A DNA stretch of 32,391 bases from contig CALLKE010000076.1 in NCBI GenBank assembly GCA_938008555.1, forward strand, positions 1 through 32,391. Direction: 5' to 3'. The position numbers were made by a program, and so were the translations under genes. How positions within the stretch are numbered: the first letter of the stretch is position 1; each line of letters begins with the position of its first letter. The notes beneath the pieces are model-generated. The model was given only the letters and a program-made list of their open reading frames with translations, was not told the DNA's origin and searched no databases. This document shows, one piece after another, positions 7,975 to 14,585 of this stretch. The DNA is from an uncultured Pedobacter sp. (lineage in GTDB: Bacteria > Bacteroidota > Bacteroidia > Sphingobacteriales > Sphingobacteriaceae).

Positions 7975-9426
7975 TTAATTGACAATTTTCCCGATCAGTG
8001 TAGCCGGAGTACATTTTTCAATTACCACTTGCACATAGTCTCCCGGCTTAAAGCGAATATCTACTGGAAATACAACAGTGGTATTTTGGGGATTTTTACC
8101 CGAGTAGTCCTGATCTGATTTTTTCGATAAGCCATCGATCAGTACCTCATAAGTATTTCCTATTTGTTTTTTTAAACACCTGTGAGCGCATTCCTGCTGT
8201 TTGGACATCACCTCATTGAAACGGCGTTTTTTGACATCTTCTGGGATATCATCTACATAACGCTTAGCAGCTAAAGTACCGGGACGCTCAGAGTATGTGT
8301 ACATATAAGCAAAATCATATTCGGCATAATCCATCATGCTTAATGTATCACGATGTTCTTCCTCTGTTTCGGTACAAAACCCAATGATGATATCGGTAGA
8401 AATAGCACAATCTGGAATAATTTTTTTAATAGTATCTACTCTTTCCAAGTACCACTCACGTGTATAGGTCCGATTCATCATCTCTAACACACGGGAATTA
8501 CCCGACTGAACGGGTAAATGAATATGATTACAAATATTGTTGTATCTGGCCATGGTGTATAAAACCTCATCCGTAATGTCTTTTGGATGAGATGTCGAGA
8601 AACGGACACGTAGTTTAGGATCAACCAACGCTACTTGTTCTAAAAGATTAGCAAAATTCACATGATGCTCTACCTGAGTACTCCCATCACCATCGAGCCA
8701 TTTGTATGAATCTACATTCTGGCCCAATAAAGTTACTTCTCGATAGCCTGCATCAAATAAATCTTGCGCTTCTTGCACGATTGATCGTGGATCACGGCTA
8801 CGCTCTCTTCCACGAGTGAATGGTACGACACAAAACGAGCACATATTATCACAGCCTCGCATGATTGAGATAAAAGCACTTATTCCATTATTGTTTAGCC
8901 GAACAGGGCTGATATCTGCATAGGTTTCTTCTCGAGAAAGAATCACGTTCACCGCACGATTTCCCTCATCTACTTGATTAATCAAATTGGGTAAGTCACG
9001 ATATGCATCAGGACCAACTACCATATCCACTAATTTTTCCTCTTCTAGAAATTTGGCTTTCAAACGCTCGGCCATACAACCCAAAACACCGACCGTCATA
9101 CCTGGCTTTTTCTGCTTTACAGCACCAAATTCTTTTAATCGGTTTCGCACGCGCTGCTCTGCATTATCCCGAATAGAACAGGTATTGATAAAAACGACAT
9201 CTGCTTCTTTATAATTGGGCGTGGTTGCATATCCCATATCCTGCATAATGGAAGCAACAATCTCACTATCCGAGAAATTCATTGCACAACCATAACTTTC
9301 AATGTAGAGCTTGCGACTGTTCGTCTTGACTGGTCGATCAATCACCAAAGCTTCTCCCTGCCGAGCTTCGTCATGGTTTTTTGTTAAGTGATTAAAATCT
9401 TTTGATATATCCTTCGTATTGAACAT
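7975..9426 (-). CDS. miaB: tRNA 2-methylthio-N6-isopentenyladenosine synthase MiaB
   Basis: Radical-SAM methylthiotransferase that adds the 2-methylthio group to i6A37 of tRNAs reading UNN codons. The N-terminal UPF0004 domain supplies Cys47 (SYGCAMN), Cys83 (NTCSIRDNA) and Cys117 (GVLGCMAERL) for one [4Fe-4S] cluster. The radical SAM motif GCDNMCSFC supplies Cys192, Cys196 and Cys199. GRERSR follows as in the family, and the C-terminal TRAM domain ends the 483-residue protein. NTCSIRDNAEQRV fits MiaB rather than RimO or MtaB. It is first in the five-gene minus-strand operon. Confidence 0.96.
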   Translation of the reverse strand: MFNTKDISKDFNHLTKNHDEARQGEALVIDRPVKTNSRKLYIESYGCAMNFSDSEIVASIMQDMGYATTPNYKEADVVFINTCSIRDNAEQRVRNRLKEFGAVKQKKPGMTVGVLGCMAERLKAKFLEEEKLVDMVVGPDAYRDLPNLINQVDEGNRAVNVILSREETYADISPVRLNNNGISAFISIMRGCDNMCSFCVVPFTRGRERSRDPRSIVQEAQDLFDAGYREVTLLGQNVDSYKWLDGDGSTQVEHHVNFANLLEQVALVDPKLRVRFSTSHPKDITDEVLYTMARYNNICNHIHLPVQSGNSRVLEMMNRTYTREWYLERVDTIKKIIPDCAISTDIIIGFCTETEEEHRDTLSMMDYAEYDFAYMYTYSERPGTLAAKRYVDDIPEDVKKRRFNEVMSKQQECAHRCLKKQIGNTYEVLIDGLSKKSDQDYSGKNPQNTTVVFPVDIRFKPGDYVQVVIEKCTPATLIGKIVN

Positions 9427-9467
9427 GCATAAAAATACTGGTCTGCGAAATTACGACTTTTACAAAC

Positions 9468-9512
9468 AAAATGACAGTTTGTCAGTCATTTTATTACAAA
9501 TGAATTTTGTAA
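9468..9512. promoter_or_regulatory. Inverted repeats in the miaB divergent promoter region
   Basis: The 123-nt gap between miaB and the divergent gene at 9550 holds two adjacent inverted repeats: AAAATGAC (9468-9475) with GTCATTTT (9485-9492), and TTACAAA (from 9494) with TTTGTAA (to 9512). They are well placed to be operators for one or both genes. A -7-like TAATTTTTG near 9531 lies downstream of a TTG within the second repeat and could serve the plus-strand gene. Confidence 0.35.
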
Positions 9513-9549
9513 AACCGCTTACATTTAAGTAATTTTTGGCAAAAAGAAG

Positions 9550-11379
9550 ATGGTGAAGAAAAACAAAAAATATCCTTTTTTATCCGGGAAGCATATTATC
9601 ATCTTCTCAGTCTGCTTGGTGGTGGTCATCAGCTCAGGTATCTACCTAAATCTTTGTGTCAAAAAGATGCTACCTAAATTAATTAAAGACACAATCAACA
9701 AATCCTCCAGCCATCTGTACCATATTGATTTTAAGAATATCCAAACTAACATCCTTACTGGCACTATTCACTTGTCCGGTGTCATACTTAAGCTTGATAC
9801 ACTGACCTATAAAACAATGATGGAGCAAAAAATTTTGCCCAAATACACCATTGCTTTAAAAGCAGACCAGCTTGAGCTTAATCATATCAGCTTCCTAAAA
9901 GCATATCTCAGGAGATCAGTCGACATTCAATCCATTCTTATCGATAACCCCATATTGGAAATAGCTCGCCAGGCTCTTTCTTCATCCGAATGCGCTACAC
10001 CGGATCAACGAACAGTGTACCAACAAATATCCAAGCATTGCAAATCAGTACACATAGAAGAGATCACGATTCAAGACCTGACTATTCATTATACCAATCA
10101 ATTGACAGAAAAAGATAACAGCACTACAATCAAAAATGCAGATATCAATATCAATGATCTGTTAATTGATTCACTATCGCAATATGACCGAACACGTTTT
10201 CACTACGCTAAAGATATTTCTGTTAATGTACAACACTATCAATATGAAACTGACAACAAGTTATATACGATTAAATTAGACGAAATAGCAGCCTCCACGT
10301 CAAAGCAGGAAGCCAAAATTACTGGACTACATGTAATTCCCAAGTACCCCGAGATGGAGTTCTCCGCTTTATTTAAAGAGCAAAAAGATCGCTATGAGAT
10401 CACTGCTGAGAAGATTACTTTAAATAAAATTGACTATCACTTATTAAGTACTGCTAAGTGCTTATCTGCTTCTACACTCGATATCAGCGGAGCAAACGCT
10501 GATATCTTTCGGAACAGGGAAATGCCTCATCCAAGCGATGATTGTGCAAAGAATTATCCCAGTCTAGCACTGCAAAGACTGTCCTTAGATACTCAAATTG
10601 ATACTGTAAAATGGACTAGTTCGAAAATTAGCTATTCAGAATATAATCCAAAGTCGCAGCGGATAGGGACTGTCTTTTTCGACCAAGTGGGCGGTAAGCT
10701 AACTCACGTAACGAATAATCCCAATGCATTGCAACGAAATAGATTTTGCGACGCGGTGGCAACAGGTCTTATCATGGAAAGGGGACAACTGAATGTCAAA
10801 TTCCACTTCGATTTACTAGATCCTAAAGGTGCGTTCATTTTTTCAGGTACCCTAGGCCAAATGAATGCTCGCGCACTAAATCCTGTTTTAAAACCACTCG
10901 CTTTAATTAAAATGCGTAAAGGCTTTATCGAACGTATTGATTTTAGCGGAGCAGGAAATACCGAAGCATGTTCAGGTAATCTGTCAGCAAGGTACAATCA
11001 ATTAAGAATTGACATTCTAAAAAAAGACTTGATGGATCCCAAGCTAAAACGTCGAACACTAGCTTCTATCTATACCAACATGCTTCTTATTCGAAGTGAA
11101 AACCCAAGCCATAATGGAACACTACACTCTTCCGGGTTTCTATACAAAAGACCTATATATGCTTCTTTTTTCAATATAATTTGGAAGGGCCTAGCTATTG
11201 GCCTGATGGACAATATTGGTTTAGGAGCAGCCGCAAAAAAACAAATGGCAAATCTATCAATCCACCTACAACAGCAAAAACTAGAACATCAAATACGCCG
11301 CATGAATAGGATTAGGCACCGAGAAGAGCGTCATAGCGTGAGAGACTCCCTGAAATTAAAAACTGGATCAACGTTTTAG
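9550..11379 (+). CDS. Membrane-anchored AsmA/TamB-like protein of unknown function
   Basis: A 609-residue protein with a Lys-rich N-terminus and one hydrophobic segment (about 16-36), followed by a long polar region likely to lie outside the cytoplasm. The region after the anchor (HIDFKNIQTNILTGTIHLSGVILKLDTLTYK) has the alternating beta pattern seen at the start of AsmA/DUF748-type proteins, which are thought to help move lipids between membranes or shape the envelope. The C-terminus is strongly basic (RRMNRIRHREER). Assignment is by overall pattern only; no catalytic motif was seen. It stands alone, divergent from miaB, with no clear terminator before the lipoprotein array. Confidence 0.7.
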   Translation: MVKKNKKYPFLSGKHIIIFSVCLVVVISSGIYLNLCVKKMLPKLIKDTINKSSSHLYHIDFKNIQTNILTGTIHLSGVILKLDTLTYKTMMEQKILPKYTIALKADQLELNHISFLKAYLRRSVDIQSILIDNPILEIARQALSSSECATPDQRTVYQQISKHCKSVHIEEITIQDLTIHYTNQLTEKDNSTTIKNADININDLLIDSLSQYDRTRFHYAKDISVNVQHYQYETDNKLYTIKLDEIAASTSKQEAKITGLHVIPKYPEMEFSALFKEQKDRYEITAEKITLNKIDYHLLSTAKCLSASTLDISGANADIFRNREMPHPSDDCAKNYPSLALQRLSLDTQIDTVKWTSSKISYSEYNPKSQRIGTVFFDQVGGKLTHVTNNPNALQRNRFCDAVATGLIMERGQLNVKFHFDLLDPKGAFIFSGTLGQMNARALNPVLKPLALIKMRKGFIERIDFSGAGNTEACSGNLSARYNQLRIDILKKDLMDPKLKRRTLASIYTNMLLIRSENPSHNGTLHSSGFLYKRPIYASFFNIIWKGLAIGLMDNIGLGAAAKKQMANLSIHLQQQKLEHQIRRMNRIRHREERHSVRDSLKLKTGSTF

Positions 11380-11525
11380 GATGTAGAAATACCAAGCAAT
11401 ACCCAATTTAGGTCCAACAGAATCCAAGTCATATTACATTTAAAACCTCTTGCGTCTAACATGGTACGCAGACAAAATAAGAAACCAGTTAGCCAAGCTA
11501 GTTAAGTAGCATTTTGTAATATGAC

Positions 11526-12017
11526 TTAGTTTGTTGTTGTTATTGTTGCAGAAAGAGCGGAAACAATAGTACCAGCACCATTAGTAGCATAAGACCAAAC
11601 CACCCATGTTAAATTATTGCCAATTGTTCCGCTTAGTCCATGAATTAGTGCTTGCGTTATTGATAAGCTAGCTGTAAATGCTCCTGTTCCGGCAAGGCCT
11701 TGCGGTATTGTCGCAGTAACAGCTTGTTTACAGGTAGGGGTAGTACCTCCTGTATAAGTAACAGCTGTAGCAGTATAAGTAAACCCTACTTGAACTAAAG
11801 AACTACTACCTATATTTTGTATAAAATCGCCTGCTACCAATGTAGCACTAGAGCCTCCGGTAGCAGTCACTGTTAGCCCGCCAACGATTAGAACAGGGAG
11901 CTGGCCTGCAACAGTATTATTACCAGCAGTAGTAGTTTTTTTACAGCCGACCGAGAAGATAAGCGCTGCTCCTACCAGAGTAAGTGAGTAACATAAAAAT
12001 TTTTGAGCTGGTCTCAT
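11526..12017 (-). CDS. Lipoprotein with a single Fn3-like module, copy A
   Basis: A 163-residue predicted lipoprotein of unknown function. The signal region FLCYSLTLVGAALIFSVGC is followed directly by KK, with Cys25 as the likely lipid site. A short Thr/Gly/Asn linker leads into one beta-rich module: VGFTYTATAVTYTGGTTPT, then GTGAFTASL, then WSYATNGAGT. This series matches the Fn3-like repeats of Bacteroidota surface proteins (VGFxYSxxxxPT ... GTGxFxxxL ... YATNxxGT). The ATG at 12017 is chosen over the adjacent upstream TTG because it aligns with the other copies. Unlike B and C, it has no terminator downstream. It contains one extra cysteine (PTCKQ). Confidence 0.8.
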   Translation of the reverse strand: MRPAQKFLCYSLTLVGAALIFSVGCKKTTTAGNNTVAGQLPVLIVGGLTVTATGGSSATLVAGDFIQNIGSSSLVQVGFTYTATAVTYTGGTTPTCKQAVTATIPQGLAGTGAFTASLSITQALIHGLSGTIGNNLTWVVWSYATNGAGTIVSALSATITTTN

Positions 12018-12042
12018 CAATTTAGATTTAAACTATTTAATT

Positions 12043-12073
12043 AAACTATAGTTTTTTAACATCGGCAAAGATA
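12043..12073 (-). promoter_or_regulatory. Leader of copy A: -7 box and palindrome
   Basis: On the minus strand, TATCTTTG (12066-12073) matches the Bacteroidetes -7 box TAnnTTTG exactly. It is followed by GCCGATG and then the perfect 12-bp palindrome AAACTATAGTTT (12043-12054), about 26 nt before the start codon. Both elements recur at the same place in copies B and C. A short in-frame upstream reading frame (12033-12062) ends at TAG here. No good TTG -33 element is seen. Confidence 0.5.
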
Positions 12074-12110
12074 TATTTTTTACCCATAGAGGTAGTCTAG
12101 AGTTCAGTTC

Positions 12111-12189
12111 TTACGCATCAAAATAGCTTTGGGGTCTGTCTAGAGTATGATATATGCAAATCATTTGTCCCCCATACTTTGATGCGTAA
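12111..12189. repeat. 12-bp perfect inverted repeat between copies A and B
   Basis: TTACGCATCAAA (12111-12122) and TTTGATGCGTAA (12178-12189) are exact reverse complements 55 nt apart. The equivalent stretch between copies B and C starts with the same TTACGCATCAAA (near 12929), but its right arm has changed to TTTGGCACGTAA. The element could be a decayed miniature inverted-repeat element or a structured non-coding segment; no target-site duplication was recognised. Confidence 0.55.
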
Positions 12190-12196
12190 TCTTTAC

Positions 12197-12229
12197 AAAA
12201 AAAGCACCTCTCATTTAGAAAGATGCTTT
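12197..12229 (-). terminator. Intrinsic terminator of copy B
   Basis: On the minus strand the stem is AAAGCATCTTTC/GAGAGGTGCTTT with loop TAAAT, followed by a run of seven T (the plus-strand A-run at 12197-12203). It lies about 86 nt beyond the stop of the copy B lipoprotein, after the conserved 3' block. Confidence 0.8.
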
Positions 12230-12315
12230 AAATTTTTTGATTGCGTCTACCATGGTACGAAGACAAAATAACAAATCGATTACTGAACTAGCTCATTAGC
12301 ATTTTGCAATATAGA

Positions 12316-12849
12316 TCAGTGTACTGTTGTTATTGTTGTAGAAGCAGCAGAGATAGCAGAGCCACTATTGTTTGTAGCAAAAGACTGCACCACCCATGTT
12401 ATTGTTACACATTGACTAAGTGCTGCGTATGATGCTGTTGTACTTAAAGAAGAACTAAACGAACCGGATAAAGCTCCTGTGCCAGATGGGGCTGTAACTG
12501 TTATCCCACCAGTAGTAACATTACTACCAGGAGTACCGGCACTCCAAGTAACAGTGGTTCCTCCCGTAGTAGTGAGACCCGATGCGGAAATAAGGAATCC
12601 TACTGCAGTTACAGAGCTAGCACCCATATTAGCTACTACGTCTAAAACATTTACTAAACTCATACTAATAGGGCCAGCAGTGTAAATACTAGTACCACTA
12701 AGAGGCAATGGTGAAGGATTCGATAGTGTAGGAATCGTGTTACCATACGTGTTGATAATAATATCTCCTTTCTTACACCCTGCTGAAAAGATAAGCGCTG
12801 CTCCAACCAGAGCAAGCGAATAACATAAAAATTTTTTAGTTGATTTCAT
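12316..12849 (-). CDS. Lipoprotein with a single Fn3-like module, copy B
   Basis: A 177-residue paralogue of its two neighbours. The start MKSTKKFLCYSLALVGAALI is identical to copy C; the lipobox ends SAGC (Cys25), followed by KKGD. The linker is longer than in A or C (about 30 residues, rich in Pro, Ser and Thr). The beta-rich module then follows: VTAVGFLISASGLTTTGGTT, GTGALSGSF and VQSFATNNSGS. The mature part has diverged much more than the signal peptide and the flanking DNA. Function unknown; an exposed or periplasm-facing lipid-anchored module is likely. Confidence 0.82.
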   Translation of the reverse strand: MKSTKKFLCYSLALVGAALIFSAGCKKGDIIINTYGNTIPTLSNPSPLPLSGTSIYTAGPISMSLVNVLDVVANMGASSVTAVGFLISASGLTTTGGTTVTWSAGTPGSNVTTGGITVTAPSGTGALSGSFSSSLSTTASYAALSQCVTITWVVQSFATNNSGSAISAASTTITTVH

Positions 12850-12861
12850 GAAATAAGATTT

Positions 12862-12892
12862 AAACTATAGTTTTTTAACATCGGCAAAGATG
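12862..12892 (-). promoter_or_regulatory. Leader of copy B: -7-like box and palindrome
   Basis: On the minus strand, CATCTTTG (12885-12892, seven of eight to TAnnTTTG) precedes the same AAACTATAGTTT palindrome (12862-12873). Compared with copies A and C, the leader lacks a short AT-rich segment between the palindrome and the ATG, so the upstream mini reading frame is out of frame here and ends overlapping the start codon. Confidence 0.45.
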
Positions 12893-13021
12893 TATTTTTA
12901 CACATAGAGGTGGTCTAGAGTTCGGGCCTTACGCATCAAAATAGCTTTGAGATCTGTCTATTTCAAAGTAGCAATACACACTAATCATTTGTCCCCCTAT
13001 ACTTTGGCACGTAATATTTAC

Positions 13022-13054
13022 AAAAAAAGCACCTTTCATTTAGAAAGGTGCTTT
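13022..13054 (-). terminator. Intrinsic terminator of copy C
   Basis: A perfect 12-bp stem, AAAGCACCTTTC (13026-13037) and GAAAGGTGCTTT (13043-13054), with loop ATTTA. On the minus strand it is followed by seven T (plus-strand A-run 13022-13028). It lies about 88 nt beyond the copy C stop codon and is homologous to the copy B terminator, but without that hairpin's two G-T pairs. Confidence 0.87.
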
Positions 13055-13141
13055 AAATTTTTTGATTGCGCTTACCATGGCACGCAAACAAGATAATAAA
13101 CCAGTTAACTAAACTAGCTAGCTAGCATTTTGCAATATGGT

Positions 13142-13630
13142 TTAGTTTGTTGTTGTTACTGTATTAGTAAGAGCAGAATAAGTAGTGCCAGCGCCGTTAG
13201 TAGCGTAAGACGAAACCATCCATACTACATTATTTGCACCAGCTGCTGTCATACTTAATGCAGTCGCTGCTGCCGAAGTGAATAAACTAGCTGTAAACGC
13301 TCCTGTTCCAGCAGTTCCTGTTGGTATTGACGCAGTAACAGTTCCTGTATAGGTAGGGGTAGTACTTCCTGTATAAGTAAGAGCTCTAGCCGTATAATTA
13401 AATCCTACTACAGTTATGGAGCTACTACCCATAGATTGTATCATATCCTGTGCAACCAATGTAGCACTACTACTTCCATTAAATGTTGGCGAGCCCACAG
13501 TTAGCACAGGGACCTGGGCTGCAACAATATTAGTAGTAGTAGTAGTCGTTTTTTTACAGCCGACCGAGAAGATAAGCGCTGCTCCCACCAGAGCAAGCGA
13601 GTAACATAAAAATTTTTTAGTTGATTTCAT
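13142..13630 (-). CDS. Lipoprotein with a single Fn3-like module, copy C
   Basis: A 162-residue paralogue closest to copy A in the mature part. The start MKSTKKF at 13630 is chosen by alignment with copy B; the frame also extends 15 codons upstream to an ATG at 13675, but that would lie at the predicted transcription start and put an odd leader before the signal peptide. The lipobox ends SVGC (Cys25), followed by KK and a run of six Thr encoded largely by a short ACT trinucleotide repeat. The module follows: VGFNYTARALTYTGSTTPT, GTGAFTASL and VSSYATNGAGT. Function unknown. Confidence 0.82.
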   Translation of the reverse strand: MKSTKKFLCYSLALVGAALIFSVGCKKTTTTTTNIVAAQVPVLTVGSPTFNGSSSATLVAQDMIQSMGSSSITVVGFNYTARALTYTGSTTPTYTGTVTASIPTGTAGTGAFTASLFTSAAATALSMTAAGANNVVWMVSSYATNGAGTTYSALTNTVTTTN

Positions 13631-13655
13631 GAATTTAGATTTAAATTGTTTAATT

Positions 13656-13686
13656 AAACTATAGTTTTTTAACATCGGTAAAGATA
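13656..13686 (-). promoter_or_regulatory. Leader of copy C: -7-like box and palindrome
   Basis: On the minus strand, TATCTTTA (13679-13686, seven of eight to TAnnTTTG) precedes AAACTATAGTTT (13656-13667). Similarity to the other copies stops just upstream, near 13690, which marks the right edge of the duplicated unit. Confidence 0.45.
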
Positions 13687-13850
13687 TATTTTTTACACAA
13701 AAAGTAAAAAAATATTACATTTTTTACAGATACGCAATTTAAATTAAAATCGTTATGCTTTGCTTTCAAAAAAACAGATAAACCTTCTTTACTCTTAAAA
13801 AATGTACCTTCGCTAGCCTATTACAATAGATTACGATTGAGCACTAAACT

Positions 13851-14486
13851 ATGGAAGCCTTTATAACACAAACACCTGTTGCCACGATTATTTTTCTCGT
13901 CACAATTGCCACTAGTTTGCTTGCATTTTCCAATACAGAGATATATGGAAAATTTATGCTCCACCCATATAGTGTTAGCCGGGGAAATAGAATATACTCC
14001 ATTATTACCAGTGGCTTGATTCATCGTGATTGGATGCATTTACTGATGAATATGTTGTCCTATTTTTTCTTTGCTTTTCCTTTAGAGCGTACGTTTGTGA
14101 ATGTCAGTAATTGGGGGCATATCCAGTTTGGTATGCTATATATCGTAAGCTTGATTTTGAGTGACATGGGATCTATTATCAAGCACAAAAATGATTTTTG
14201 GTATAATAGTTTGGGAGCGTCTGGCGCTGTTTGTGCAGTAATTTTTAGTTATATCCTATTTTATCCACTAACGAAGATGCTCATCTTACCTATTCCCATC
14301 CCTATTCCTGCGGTTTTATATGGCTTTCTGTTTTTAGGATATTGCATGTATGCGACCAAGCATTCTCAGGACAGTATTAACCATGATGCACATTTTTTGG
14401 GAGCGATAGCAGGGGTGCTTATTACAATCATTTTGTATCCCAGCATTGTGAGTTATTTCGTCTCACAACTGACAGGCAGGATTTGA
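13851..14486 (+). CDS. Rhomboid-family intramembrane serine protease
   Basis: A 211-residue polytopic inner-membrane protein with about six hydrophobic segments. The rhomboid signatures are present: HLLMNMLS (63-70) in the second helix, the active-site GASG with Ser124, and the partner histidine in NHDAHFLGAIAG (His181 by alignment to the GlpG pattern). The catalytic dyad looks intact, so it should cleave membrane-spanning substrates within the bilayer. The length matches the basic six-helix form without extra domains. It is the only plus-strand gene between the lipoprotein array and a convergent gene of unknown function. Its substrate cannot be told from context. Confidence 0.92.
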   Translation: MEAFITQTPVATIIFLVTIATSLLAFSNTEIYGKFMLHPYSVSRGNRIYSIITSGLIHRDWMHLLMNMLSYFFFAFPLERTFVNVSNWGHIQFGMLYIVSLILSDMGSIIKHKNDFWYNSLGASGAVCAVIFSYILFYPLTKMLILPIPIPIPAVLYGFLFLGYCMYATKHSQDSINHDAHFLGAIAGVLITIILYPSIVSYFVSQLTGRI

Positions 14487-14506
14487 TGTAGTTGAAAATC
14501 AAAAGG

Positions 14507-14573
14507 ATTTGTTGGTTATTTTCCATTAAATGAAATAACCAACAAATTAAAAACAGCTTCCGCCAAAAGCTGT
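14507..14573. terminator. Two hairpins between convergent genes
   Basis: ATTTGTTGGTTATTT (14507-14521) and AAATAACCAACAAAT (14533-14547) form a perfect 15-bp stem with an 11-nt loop. A second stem, ACAGCTT (14553-14559) with AAGCTGT (14567-14573), is followed on the minus strand by TTTTT and so is the likely terminator for the minus-strand gene ending at 14586. The larger hairpin lies 20 nt past the rhomboid stop. Confidence 0.75.
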
Positions 14574-14585
14574 AAAACGAGGTCT

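Larger units (their letters stand above)
11452..13690 (-). repeat. Three-copy tandem cassette array (leader + lipoprotein + 3' block)
   Basis: Three successive cassettes, with periods of 791 and 825 bp measured at the block beginning GCGTCTA/GCGCTTA (11452, 12243, 13068). Each has, in transcript order on the minus strand, a conserved leader, a lipoprotein gene and a similar 70-80 bp 3' block containing the CATGG of each copy and GCATTTTG. Copies B and C also carry a terminator. The intergenic DNA between copies is as alike as the signal-peptide codons, pointing to tandem duplication of the whole unit. The left edge is near 11450, where copy A loses similarity before the terminator; the right edge is near 13690. 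Confidence 0.85.

Noticed and set aside
13631..13675. Upstream ATG as the start of the copy C lipoprotein
   Set aside because: The ATG lies a few bases after the predicted -7 box, so it is at or before the transcription start. The paralogue in copy B starts at the equivalent of 13630, directly at the signal peptide.
11452..13690. CRISPR array or transposon as explanation for the repeated DNA
   Set aside because: Repeats are gene-sized cassettes of about 800 bp with coding content, not short direct repeats with spacers, and no transposase or complete terminal repeats flank them.
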